Assembly: GCA_946480525.1 (NCBI GenBank)
Contig: CAMLLA010000168.1
Coordinates: 1 to 8,545, forward strand
DNA from: an uncultured Asticcacaulis sp.
GTDB lineage: Bacteria > Pseudomonadota > Alphaproteobacteria > Caulobacterales > Caulobacteraceae
DNA length: 8,545 nt
Reading direction: 5' to 3'
The notes under the pieces were generated by a model. The model did not search any database, was not told the DNA's origin, and was given only the letters and a program-made list of their open reading frames with translations. This document shows positions 1 to 6,670 of the stretch, in pieces. Position numbers and translations under genes: made by a program. Position 1 is the stretch's first letter. Each line of letters begins with the position of its first letter.

Positions 1-608
1 ACATTCGGCCGGGCGAATTCGTTGGTCTGGTTGGCCCGTCGGGTTCGGGGAAGTCGTCGCTGCTGCATGCGGTCGGCCTGCTGGAAGCCGCACCCAATGC
101 CCGCCTCACCATTGACGGCCAGGATTTCCATACCGCCAGCGAAGAGCAGCGCACGCGCGCCCGGCTGGAAAAGATCGGCTTCGTCTATCAGTTCCATCAC
201 TTGCTGCCGGAATATACCGCTTTGGGGAATGTGGCTCTGCCGCAACGTATCCTTGGACGTAGCGCGAACGAAGCCGAGGCGAGGGCGCGCGACCTTCTGA
301 CGGCGCTGGGGCTGGGCGAGCGGCTGGAACACCAGCCGGCGCAATTGTCGGGCGGTGAACAGCAGCGCGTCGCGATTGCCCGTGCTCTCGCCAATAATCC
401 CCGCCTTCTGCTTGCTGATGAGCCGACGGGGAATCTCGATCCGGATACCTCGAAACAGGTGTTTGATGCCCTCAAGGCGATTGTAAAGGCGCAGGGCGTG
501 GGCGCGCTGATTGCCACGCACAATCTTGAACTGGCACGTCACATGGATCGCGTGGTGCGCCTTGAGAACGGGATGCTTGTACCGTTTGAGCCGGAACGCG
601 TCTCATAA
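1..608 (+). CDS. lolD: Lipoprotein-release ABC transporter ATP-binding protein LolD (5' end missing)
   Basis: This is the ATPase of the LolCDE inner-membrane complex, which extracts outer-membrane lipoproteins and hands them to LolA. The reading frame is open from base 3 to the TAA at 606-608, so about 201 C-terminal residues are present and only the short N-terminus lies outside the window. Visible ABC motifs in order are Walker A GPSGSGKSS (33-59), a Q-loop with YQFHHLLPE (about 186-212), signature LSGGEQ (345-362), Walker B LLLADEP (405-425) followed by TGNLD, and the switch histidine in ATHN (519-521). The QFHHLLPEYTALGNVALP stretch is typical of LolD rather than of other MacB/FtsE-type ATPases. 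No mutation of a catalytic residue is seen. The membrane partner LolC/E is expected upstream, outside the window. No clear terminator follows the stop codon. Confidence 0.93.
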   Translation, partial: IRPGEFVGLVGPSGSGKSSLLHAVGLLEAAPNARLTIDGQDFHTASEEQRTRARLEKIGFVYQFHHLLPEYTALGNVALPQRILGRSANEAEARARDLLTALGLGERLEHQPAQLSGGEQQRVAIARALANNPRLLLADEPTGNLDPDTSKQVFDALKAIVKAQGVGALIATHNLELARHMDRVVRLENGMLVPFEPERVS

Positions 609-663
609 ATATCTGTAATTAAATAGTTTTCACATTTTGTTCCCCATAGTTCACAAAAAGCGT

Positions 664-692
664 TTGCCGTGAGAACAAAACCGGAATATAGA
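664..692 (+). promoter_or_regulatory. Candidate sigma70 promoter for the sidA-like ORF (and possibly dnaE)
   Basis: A TTGCCG -35 box (664-669) lies exactly 17 bp from a TATAGA -10 box (687-692), which predicts a start near 699. The transcript would carry a leader of about 62 nt with a small GC hairpin (716-721 pairing with 727-732, loop CGAAC) before the ribosome site at 749-753. Two LexA-like sites overlap the spacer, the -10 and the predicted start, an arrangement expected for repression. The boxes are visible; use as a promoter is inferred. Confidence 0.6.
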
Positions 693-705
693 ACAAAACA
701 AGAAT
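673..705 (+). promoter_or_regulatory. Tandem LexA (SOS) operator-like sites
   Basis: Two 15-bp elements, GAACAAAACCGGAAT (673-687) and GAACAAAACAAGAAT (691-705), are identical at 13 of 15 positions and lie in direct repeat with an 18-bp period. Each has the form GAACN7GAAT, one base away from the alphaproteobacterial LexA box GAACN7GAAC (equivalently GTTCN7GTTC). The second copy, with its A-rich spacer, is especially close to such boxes. Together they cover the promoter spacer, -10 and predicted start of transcription. The repeats are seen directly; LexA binding is inferred from family knowledge, and the T in the last position of both copies may lower affinity. Confidence 0.6.
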
Positions 706-761
706 GATCCAGGCGGCGGCCCGAACGGCCGCGCGATGTTCCGGAAATAGGAGTGGAAAAA

Positions 762-851
762 ATGGTTGGCGCTTTGCATCACGTCTTGTCTTTCGCTTCG
801 GTAGCAGCTTTTGTCGCCGTCATGTGCCAGGTTCTGTCCATGGCGGCATGA
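762..851 (+). CDS. sidA: 29-residue membrane microprotein, probable SidA-type SOS-induced division inhibitor
   Basis: This short ORF starts with ATG at 762 and ends at TGA 849-851, giving 29 residues. AGGAG at 749-753 lies 8 nt before the ATG, an excellent ribosome site. After a short start (MVGALHH) the rest, about residues 8-28, is one hydrophobic segment rich in Val, Ala, Ser and Leu, with a few polar residues (Cys22, Gln23) near its end and no charged residue. A single-pass inner-membrane protein is expected. In Caulobacter, SidA is a 29-residue inner-membrane protein induced by DNA damage under LexA control; it blocks division through FtsW/FtsN. Length, membrane segment and a promoter with tandem LexA-like boxes all match, but I do not recall the Caulobacter sequence well enough to align it, so the assignment rests on these traits. 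An alternative is an unrelated leader peptide of dnaE, which starts 29 nt downstream. Confidence 0.68.
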   Translation: MVGALHHVLSFASVAAFVAVMCQVLSMAA

Positions 852-880
852 GTCGTTGATGCCTGAATGAGGAGGCTGTT

Positions 881-3800
881 GTGAGCGAAGGCTTTGTCCA
901 TCTAAGGGTCCGCTCAGCCTACTCGGTGCTTGAAGGCGCCATAAAGGCCTACGACCTGGGCAAGCTGGCGCTGAAGAATGAAATGCCGGCTGTGGCGGTC
1001 ACGGATCGCTGTAATCTCTTCGGCGCTCTTGAATTTTCGCAGGCCTGCAAGGATGCGGGTATCCAGCCCATCATCGGAGCTGCCATTCCGGTCAAGGGTA
1101 TCGGCGGCACGCCGAAGGAAAACTGGGCGCGCATACCGACACTTCCACTTTATGCCCAGAACGAGCAGGGCTATCTCAATCTCACGAAACTGTCGTCGAA
1201 AGCCTATGTCGAAAACGACGGCATCCAGGAGCCGCACGTTACCTGGGCGGATATCGTCGAGAATAGCGAAGGCCTGCTGCTGCTGTCCGGCGGGTTTGAT
1301 GGTCCGGTGGATGTCGCCTTTCGGCAGAACAAGCCGGAAGACGCCAAGACTGCGCTCAAGGCGATGCTCGACGTCTTCGGTGACCGTTTTTATATTGAGC
1401 TTCAGCGTCATGATGGCGGCCCGCACGGCGGCATAAAAGGGGGGGCTGCGGAAATTGGCCTCGTCGAATTTGCCTATGAGAACGATGTCGGATTGGTGGC
1501 CACCAACGACGCATATTTTCCGTCACCGGATCTGTTCCGCGCCCACGAAGCGCTGCTCTGTATTTCCGACAGCACCTTCATGGGCGTCGATGACCGGCGC
1601 AAGGTGACCAAGGACCACTGGTTCAAGCCGTCCAAGGCGATGCGTGAACTGTTCGCCGACCTGCCCGAGGCTTGCGACAACACGCTGGAATTTGCCCGCC
1701 GTTGCGCCTTTATGGTCAGCAAGCGCGATCCCATCCTGCCGCGCTTCGACACCGGCGATGGCCGTGACGAGGCCGAGGAACTGGCTTTCCAGGCGCGCGA
1801 AGGGCTGAAGGAACGCCTGAAGCAGGTCAAGCTGGCCGTGCCCGAAGAGGATTACTGGGCGCGCCTTGAGCGCGAAATCGGCGTCATCCAGAAGATGGGC
1901 TTTCCCGGCTACTTCCTGATCGTTTCGGACTTTATAAAGTGGGGTAAGTCCCATGGCGTGCCGGTCGGACCGGGCCGGGGTTCGGGCGCGGGCTCTCTGG
2001 TTGCCTGGGCGCTATTGATTACCGACCTGGATCCGCTGCGCTTCGGCCTGCTGTTCGAACGCTTCCTGAATCCGGAACGGGTATCCATGCCCGACTTCGA
2101 TATCGACTTCTGCCAGGAACGCCGTGAAGAGGTGATCTCGTACGTCCAGGAGAAGTACGGCCGGGATCGTGTGGCCCAGATCATTACCTTTGGTACGCTT
2201 CAGGCGCGCGCCGTTCTGCGCGATACCGGCCGCGTCATGCAGCTTCCGCTTGGTCAGGTCGACCGGCTCTGTAAAATGGTGCCGAACAACCCGGCCAACC
2301 CGACCACACTGGCCCAGGCCATCGAGATCGAACCGCGCCTGAAACAGGCGCGTGACGACGAAGAGGCGGTCAAGAACCTGCTCGACACGGCGCTTCGTCT
2401 CGAAGGCTTGTACCGCAACGCATCGACCCACGCGGCAGGCATCGTCATCGGCGACCGGCCCCTGATCGAGCTGGTGCCCCTTTATCGCGATCCGCGCTCG
2501 GATATCCCCGCCACTCAGTTCAATATGAAGTGGGTGGAAAGCGCCGGCCTGGTCAAGTTCGACTTCCTGGGGCTAAAGACCCTGACGGTGCTTGATCGTG
2601 CGCAGAAATACCTGCGCAAGCGTGGCATCGACATCAACTATTCGACCTTGCCGCTCGACGATGCGCCGACCTATGAGCTTCTTGCCTCGGGCCAGTCTAT
2701 CGGTGTGTTCCAGCTTGAAAGCCAGGGCATGCGCGACACTCTGCGCAAGATGCGCTGTGGGTCGCTGGAAGAAATCACCGCCCTGATCTCGCTCTATCGT
2801 CCGGGGCCGATGGACAATATCGACACCTATGTCGACCGGAAGTTCGGCCGGCTTGAGATCGACATGCTGCATCCTTCGCTTGAGCCGGTGCTGAAAGAAA
2901 CCTACGGCGTTATCATCTATCAGGAACAGGTGATGCAGATTGCCCAGGTCCTGTCGGGATACAGCCTCGGCGAAGCCGACCTGCTGCGCCGGGCCATGGG
3001 CAAGAAGAAGAAAGAGGAAATGGACCTGCAAAAGGCCCGTTTCATCTCCGGCGCCGCGGAGAAGGGCGTGCCGGAAAAGCAGTCGGACAGCATTTTCGAA
3101 CTGGTGAACAAGTTCGCCGGCTACGGCTTCAACAAGTCGCACGCCGCCGCCTACGCCTTCATTTCGTACCAGACGGGTTATCTGAAGGCCAATCACCCGG
3201 TCGAGTTCTTCGCGGCCACCATGAGCCTAGATATCGCCAATACCGACAAGCTTGCGGTCTTCTATCAGGATGCCCGTCGCTTCGGCATTACGATCAAGGC
3301 GCCCGATATCAACACCTCCATGGCCGATTTCGACGTCGAAAACGGCGAAATCCTCTATGCGCTGGGCGCCATCCGCAATGTCGGCTTCGAAGCCATGCAG
3401 AGCGTGGTCGAAACGCGCGAACGGGATGGCAAGTTCACCGACATCTTCGACTTCCTGGAACGGATCGATCCCAAGGCGGTCAACAAGCGCGCCATCGAAA
3501 ACCTGGCCAAGGCCGGCGCCTTCGACTCGATCCACCCGAACCGGTCGCAAATCCTGCAATGCGCCGACATCTTCATGGCCTATGCCCAGAGCATGGCGGC
3601 CGAGCGCGCAGCGTCGCAGGTCAGCCTGTTCGGTTCCAGCCAGGCGTCTCGCCCGCGCGTGCCCAATGTCAATCCGTCGTCCGGCCCTGCGCGCCTCGAC
3701 GAAGAACTGTCGGCGATCGGCTTCTATCTGTCGGGGCACCCGTTGCAGGACATGGTCAATGTCTTCAAGCGCAAGAAGGTCACGCTGTACGCCGAAGCCC

Positions 3801-4315
3801 TGTCACTGGCTCAGGAGGGCCAGGAAGCCTTCCGCATGGCCGGTGTCATCCGCCGGCGTCAGGAACGCGCTGCGGCCGGCTCAGGTGAGAAATTTGCCTT
3901 CGTCACCCTGTCTGATCCGACCGGCGAATATGAAGTGCTGTTCCCGCCGGAATCGCTGCGCAAGAACCGCGACAATCTCGAACCAGGCACGTCCATCGTG
4001 CTCAGAGTCCGCTCCAAGGGGCGCGATGGCGAGGTGCGCTTCTTTGGCGACGACGCCACGCCCTTGGCGGCGACGCTCAGCACCAATGATATGGGCCTGC
4101 GCGTCCATGTCTCGGCGCAGGTCATCGACCTGGCTTTGCTCAGGACCTATCTTGAAGAGGCCAAGGGCAAGACCGGCGGCGAAATCACGCTGCTCAGCGA
4201 TCTGAGCGGGCAGGGCGAGATCGAGGTCAAGCTGCCCCAGCGCTATAGTCTCGATGCGACCCTGCGCGGACGCCTCAAGGCGATGCCGGGCGTGAGCTAT
4301 TTCGAGGACGTCTGA
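881..4315 (+). CDS. dnaE: DNA polymerase III alpha subunit DnaE (replicative)
   Basis: This is the catalytic subunit of the replicative DNA polymerase, complete at 1144 residues. The GTG start has GGAGG at 871-875, 5 nt upstream; an in-frame TGA at 857-859 rules out a longer form. Domains in order are PHP (about 1-280), palm with GRGSGAGS (from Gly365) and PDFDIDF giving catalytic Asp407 and Asp409, third catalytic Asp561 in KFDFLGL (the 409-561 spacing equals that of E. coli 403-555), fingers including [13 protein letters not shown] (from Tyr748), a helix-hairpin-helix region (about 830-890), the clamp-binding pentapeptide QVSLF (913-917), an OB fold (from about 983) and a C-terminal tau-binding region. 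In the PHP motif HLHVH is replaced by HLRVR (residues 7-11), so metal ligands are lost and intrinsic proofreading is unlikely; a separate epsilon subunit (DnaQ) would proofread. It is not the SOS enzyme DnaE2/ImuC, which normally sits with imuAB. It may be cotranscribed with the preceding small ORF. Confidence 0.98.
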   Translation: MSEGFVHLRVRSAYSVLEGAIKAYDLGKLALKNEMPAVAVTDRCNLFGALEFSQACKDAGIQPIIGAAIPVKGIGGTPKENWARIPTLPLYAQNEQGYLNLTKLSSKAYVENDGIQEPHVTWADIVENSEGLLLLSGGFDGPVDVAFRQNKPEDAKTALKAMLDVFGDRFYIELQRHDGGPHGGIKGGAAEIGLVEFAYENDVGLVATNDAYFPSPDLFRAHEALLCISDSTFMGVDDRRKVTKDHWFKPSKAMRELFADLPEACDNTLEFARRCAFMVSKRDPILPRFDTGDGRDEAEELAFQAREGLKERLKQVKLAVPEEDYWARLEREIGVIQKMGFPGYFLIVSDFIKWGKSHGVPVGPGRGSGAGSLVAWALLITDLDPLRFGLLFERFLNPERVSMPDFDIDFCQERREEVISYVQEKYGRDRVAQIITFGTLQARAVLRDTGRVMQLPLGQVDRLCKMVPNNPANPTTLAQAIEIEPRLKQARDDEEAVKNLLDTALRLEGLYRNASTHAAGIVIGDRPLIELVPLYRDPRSDIPATQFNMKWVESAGLVKFDFLGLKTLTVLDRAQKYLRKRGIDINYSTLPLDDAPTYELLASGQSIGVFQLESQGMRDTLRKMRCGSLEEITALISLYRPGPMDNIDTYVDRKFGRLEIDMLHPSLEPVLKETYGVIIYQEQVMQIAQVLSGYSLGEADLLRRAMGKKKKEEMDLQKARFISGAAEKGVPEKQSDSIFELVNKFAGYGFNKSHAAAYAFISYQTGYLKANHPVEFFAATMSLDIANTDKLAVFYQDARRFGITIKAPDINTSMADFDVENGEILYALGAIRNVGFEAMQSVVETRERDGKFTDIFDFLERIDPKAVNKRAIENLAKAGAFDSIHPNRSQILQCADIFMAYAQSMAAERAASQVSLFGSSQASRPRVPNVNPSSGPARLDEELSAIGFYLSGHPLQDMVNVFKRKKVTLYAEALSLAQEGQEAFRMAGVIRRRQERAAAGSGEKFAFVTLSDPTGEYEVLFPPESLRKNRDNLEPGTSIVLRVRSKGRDGEVRFFGDDATPLAATLSTNDMGLRVHVSAQVIDLALLRTYLEEAKGKTGGEITLLSDLSGQGEIEVKLPQRYSLDATLRGRLKAMPGVSYFEDV

Positions 4316-4359
4316 GCGATGTGCGAAAAAGTGTGCGCGGTTTTTCGCTTAAACATCGC
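4316..4359. repeat. Compound palindromic intergenic repeat, copy 1 (after dnaE)
   Basis: It begins at the first base after the dnaE stop codon. The outer arms GCGATGT (4316-4322) and ACATCGC (4353-4359) are perfect complements. The inner arms GCGAAAAA (4323-4330) and TTTTTCGC (4341-4348) are also perfect, with a 10-nt loop and a one-sided TTAA bulge (4349-4352), giving a 15-bp stem. The minus strand aligns with a second copy at 6505-6547, so this is a repeat family and not just a terminator. No T-run follows on the + strand. Confidence 0.7.
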
Positions 4360-4374
4360 GACAAAAGGAAAAAT

Positions 4375-4408
4375 CTAGCTCGGATGATCGATCGATCATC
4401 CGAGCTAG
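4375..4408. repeat. Perfect 34-bp palindrome in the dnaE-rpsB gap
   Basis: Bases 4375-4391 and 4392-4408 are exact reverse complements, 17 bp per arm with no central gap and with GATCGATCGATC at the centre. As RNA it would form a stem of about 15 bp with a 4-nt loop. On the minus strand it is followed by A, five T, CC and four T, so it resembles an intrinsic terminator in that direction; on the + strand no T-run follows. It could stop antisense transcription, help end dnaE mRNA, or bind a dimeric protein. No function can be read from sequence alone. Confidence 0.85.
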
Positions 4409-4440
4409 TTACAAACCTGATGTTTTTGTACCTGTAAGGC

Positions 4441-4511
4441 TTGCTTTTTTCTGAAATTATGAATAGGTGCGCGTCATCTCACACGCAGACGTGCGCCCCG
4501 GTACATCCGGG
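4441..4511 (+). promoter_or_regulatory. rpsB upstream region: weak promoter candidate and two-hairpin leader
   Basis: An AT-rich stretch holds TTGCTT (4441-4446) and TATGAA (4458-4463), but their spacing (11 bp) is short for a standard promoter, so this call is weak. Just downstream, 4466-4475 pairs with 4488-4497 over 10 bp (two G-U pairs, 12-nt loop), and CCCGG (4497-4501) pairs with CCGGG (4507-4511) around a TACAT loop; they share base 4497. S2 represses its own rpsB-tsf mRNA through a structured leader in gammaproteobacteria, so a similar role here is plausible but unproven. About 80 nt of unstructured-looking sequence separate the second hairpin from rpsB. Confidence 0.35.
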
Positions 4512-4593
4512 ACGTTCCGAGGCCAAGGCAGACATGGGTTTGCCGAAGCTTTCCTGTTTGCGGAGGATTATCGGAAGAAGGAAGATTTGACTA

Positions 4594-5364
4594 ATGGCTA
4601 TGCCTGAAATTTCTATGCGTCTCCTGCTCGAAGCCGGTGCGCACTTCGGTCACCAGACCCACCGCTGGAACCCGAAAATGGAGCGTTACCTGTTCGGTGC
4701 GCGTTCCAACATCCACATCATCGACCTGTCGCAGACCCTGCCGCTGTTCCACCAGGCGCTCCTGAAGGTGCGCGAAGTGGCTGCTGCCGGTGGCCGCGTC
4801 CTGTTCGTCGGCACCAAGCGCCAGGCGCAAGGCCCCGTCGCCGTCGCCGCCAAGCGTTCGGCCCAGTATTATGTCAACCACCGTTGGCTGGGCGGCACGC
4901 TCACCAACTGGCGCACCATCTCGGGTTCGATCGCACGTCTGCGCGAACTGGAGCAGGTCCTGGACACCAACCCGGCCGGCCGTTCCAAGAAGGAACTGCT
5001 GATGCTGACGCGCGAGCGTGAAAAGCTGGAACTGTCGCTGGGCGGCATCAAGGACATGGGCGGCATCCCCGACCTGATGTTCGTGATCGACACCAACAAG
5101 GAATCGATCGCCATCCAGGAAGCCCGCAAGCTGAACATCCCGGTTATCGGCATCCTCGACTCGAATTCGGATCCGGACGGAATCACCTATCCGGTCCCGG
5201 GCAATGACGACGCCGCCCGCGCCCTGCAACTGTACTGCGACCTGGTCGCCGATGCGGTTCTGGACGGCCTGGCTGCCGGCCAGGTTGCTTCGGGCGTCGA
5301 TCTGGGCGCGGCTGTGGCTCCGGTTGAACCGGCCCTGTCGGCCGAGGCTTCCGAACAGGCCTAA
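4594..5364 (+). CDS. rpsB: 30S ribosomal protein S2
   Basis: This encodes the small-subunit protein S2 (256 residues), which sits between the head and body of the 30S subunit and needs S1 bound nearby. Family hallmarks are [15 protein letters not shown] near the N-terminus, [13 protein letters not shown], the central [14 protein letters not shown], a coiled-coil region with [17 protein letters not shown], and the C-terminal core [18 protein letters not shown]. The last 25 or so residues form an Ala/Val-rich acidic tail that is variable in the family. The start ATG at 4594 matches the usual MA-PE-SMR N-terminus; the ribosome site is modest (AAGGA at 4579-4583), while a stronger GGAGGA (4562-4567) lies too far upstream to serve this ATG. 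tsf follows after 150 bp, the classical S2/EF-Ts pairing. Confidence 0.98.
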   Translation: MAMPEISMRLLLEAGAHFGHQTHRWNPKMERYLFGARSNIHIIDLSQTLPLFHQALLKVREVAAAGGRVLFVGTKRQAQGPVAVAAKRSAQYYVNHRWLGGTLTNWRTISGSIARLRELEQVLDTNPAGRSKKELLMLTREREKLELSLGGIKDMGGIPDLMFVIDTNKESIAIQEARKLNIPVIGILDSNSDPDGITYPVPGNDDAARALQLYCDLVADAVLDGLAAGQVASGVDLGAAVAPVEPALSAEASEQA

Positions 5365-5410
5365 GGCTTCCTATATACGGAGCCAGACTTCCCGGCTTCG
5401 TCGAAACTTG

Positions 5411-5450
5411 CAACAGCTTAAGGCGTAGAGGCGTCCTTAAGCTGTTGTTT
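5411..5450 (+). terminator. Terminator or attenuator hairpin between rpsB and tsf
   Basis: A perfect 13-bp inverted repeat, CAACAGCTTAAGG (5411-5423) with its complement at 5435-5447, encloses an 11-nt loop. It is followed by TTT then AATT, a short and impure T-run. This should give partial termination, lowering tsf relative to rpsB unless tsf has its own promoter directly downstream. Confidence 0.7.
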
Positions 5451-5452
5451 AA

Positions 5453-5475
5453 TTGACATGGATCGCCGTTAGCAT
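5453..5475 (+). promoter_or_regulatory. Possible separate tsf promoter
   Basis: A perfect TTGACA (5453-5458) begins five bases after the TTT that follows the hairpin. The best downstream -10-like element is TAGCAT (5470-5475), only 11 bp away, which is short even for Caulobacter housekeeping promoters. A weak inverted repeat (GATCG 5461-5465, CGATC 5483-5487) lies here too. The TTGACA is clear, the -10 is not. Confidence 0.35.
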
Positions 5476-5514
5476 GGCGGCACGATCTTAAATCTCTGAA
5501 CTATGGAGGATTTC

Positions 5515-6432
5515 ATGGCTGAAATCACTGCAGCGCTCGTTAAGGACCTGCGCGAACGTTCCGGCGTCGGCATGATGGACTGCAAGAAGGCGCTGTCCGA
5601 AAACAACGGCGATATCGAAGCGGCCATGGACTGGCTGCGCGCCAAGGGCCTGTCCAAGGCTGCCAAGAAGGCTGACCGTGTCGCTGCGGAAGGCCTGGTT
5701 GTCGTCGCCACCAAGGTCGAAGGCAAAGGCATGACTGCCGCTGCCGTCGAAGTGAACGCCGAAACGGATTTCGTGTCGCGCAACGACCTGTTCCAGGCGC
5801 TGGCGCGCAACGCCGGCAAGGCCGGTCTTGACAACGACACCGTCGAAGGCGTCGCCGCTGCCGTCAACGACGAGATCACCAACCTGATCGCCACCATCGG
5901 CGAGAACATGGTCGTTCGCCGTTTCGCCCGCTTCTCGGTCTCCGAAGGCGTCGTCGCCACCTATATCCACAACGCTATTGCGCCGGACCTCGGCCGTATC
6001 GGCGTGCTGGTCGCCATCGAATCCGCCGGCGATCCCGAAGCGCTGAAGGAAATGGGCCGCAAGATCGCGATGCACATCGCCGCCACGCAACCGCTGTCGC
6101 TGAACGTCGAGGACCTGAACCAGGAACACGTCGAGCGTGAAAAGGCCATTCTGACCGAACAGGCCAAGGAATCGGGCAAGCCTCTGCAAGTCATCGAAAA
6201 GATGATCGAAGGCCGTATCCGCAAGTTCTACGAAGAAGTCGTGCTGCACAAGCAAGCCTTCGTCATGAATCCGGATCAGACCGTCGAGGAACTGGTCGCC
6301 GAAACCGCCAAGACGCTCGGCACGCCCGTCAAGATCATCGGCTTCAACCGCCTGGCCCTGGGTGAAGGCGTCGAGAAGAAGACTGAAGACTTCGCTGCCG
6401 AAGTCGCTTCTATGATGACCGGTCAGGCCTAA
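5515..6432 (+). CDS. tsf: Elongation factor Ts
   Basis: EF-Ts is the guanine-nucleotide exchange factor that releases GDP from EF-Tu in the cytosol. The product has 305 residues. The start at 5515 is chosen because GGAGGA (5505-5510) stands 4 nt before this ATG and the product begins [17 protein letters not shown], the family N-terminus; the in-frame ATG at 5503 overlaps that ribosome site and would add only MEDF. The N-terminal UBA-like domain (about 1-55) carries [11 protein letters not shown], and [11 protein letters not shown] includes Asp85-Phe86, the pair that inserts into EF-Tu to disturb the Mg2+ site. The core (about 60-280) and a C-terminal helical module with KLYEEV-like [14 protein letters not shown] are present. 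Its length is that of the long bacterial form. A strong terminator follows. Confidence 0.98.
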   Translation: MAEITAALVKDLRERSGVGMMDCKKALSENNGDIEAAMDWLRAKGLSKAAKKADRVAAEGLVVVATKVEGKGMTAAAVEVNAETDFVSRNDLFQALARNAGKAGLDNDTVEGVAAAVNDEITNLIATIGENMVVRRFARFSVSEGVVATYIHNAIAPDLGRIGVLVAIESAGDPEALKEMGRKIAMHIAATQPLSLNVEDLNQEHVEREKAILTEQAKESGKPLQVIEKMIEGRIRKFYEEVVLHKQAFVMNPDQTVEELVAETAKTLGTPVKIIGFNRLALGEGVEKKTEDFAAEVASMMTGQA

Positions 6433-6455
6433 GCTATTGGCCGGATGAAAAATCA

Positions 6456-6486
6456 GGCGCGGTGCCCTTGGGCGCCGTGCCTTTTT
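6456..6486 (+). terminator. Strong intrinsic terminator of tsf
   Basis: GGCGCGGTGCCC (6456-6467) pairs with GGGCGCCGTGCC (6470-6481) with two G-U pairs. Closing the loop sensibly leaves an 11-bp stem capped by the stable CTTG tetraloop (6467-6470), followed by five T (6482-6486) and further T-rich sequence. It separates rpsB-tsf from pyrH-frr transcription. Confidence 0.9.
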
Positions 6487-6504
6487 CTTTGCTTTTTTGT
6501 TATC

Positions 6505-6547
6505 GCGATTTTTGCCAAAAACCGCTGCAAACTTTTTGGCATATCGC
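6505..6547. repeat. Compound palindromic intergenic repeat, copy 2 (between tsf and pyrH)
   Basis: The outer arms GCGAT (6505-6509) and ATCGC (6543-6547) and the inner arms GCCAAAAA (6514-6521) and TTTTTGGC (6533-6540) are perfect complements around an 11-nt loop. The + strand aligns end to end with the minus strand of the element at 4316-4359, including AAAAACCGC at the left of the loop and ACTTTTT at its right. The inner stem differs from copy 1 by a swapped G-C pair, so pairing is kept. Confidence 0.7.
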
Positions 6548-6585
6548 TATTAATTCCTTTTCCATCAGGCTTTGCGCATCAAGTC

Positions 6586-6614
6586 TTGCGTCCCACGGCA
6601 CGGCAAACTATTCA
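6586..6614 (+). promoter_or_regulatory. Possible pyrH promoter
   Basis: TTGCGT (6586-6591) and TATTCA (6609-6614) are separated by 17 bp, about 55 nt before the pyrH start. The spacing is right but the -10 matches the consensus at only three of six positions. A promoter is expected somewhere here because a strong terminator closes tsf. Confidence 0.3.
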
Positions 6615-6670
6615 GGGCGCTGAAAACATACGCGCCTCGCGATCCCCATTTGATTCCCGGAGATATTTCC

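Noticed and set aside
639..652. GTTC CCCATA GTTC, resembling a third LexA box upstream of the tandem pair
   Set aside because: The spacer is 6 bp instead of the required 7, and it lies outside the promoter boxes.
635..658. TTTTGT/ACAAAA inverted repeat as a lolD terminator
   Set aside because: The stem is six A-T-rich pairs with a 12-nt loop and no T-run; too weak for an intrinsic terminator.
2573..3196. 207-codon minus-strand ORF opposite dnaE
   Set aside because: It is an antisense shadow of a conserved coding region with no recognisable motif.
3252..4205. Long + strand ORF of 317 codons inside dnaE
   Set aside because: It is an Arg/Ser-rich out-of-frame shadow of high-GC coding sequence, overlapping the conserved dnaE domains with no plausible ribosome site or family motif.
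5503..5514. EF-Ts start at ATG 5503
   Set aside because: This ATG overlaps the GGAGGA ribosome site that serves ATG 5515, and EF-Ts proteins begin with the MAEIT-type sequence.
6652..6656. GATTC, a CcrM (GANTC) methylation site just before the pyrH ribosome site
   Set aside because: A single 5-bp site is expected by chance; nothing shows cell-cycle control.
6572..6670. Longer PyrH start at the in-frame ATG at 6572
   Set aside because: The 33 extra residues do not resemble PyrH, the region has non-coding character, and GGAG is well placed for the ATG at 6671.
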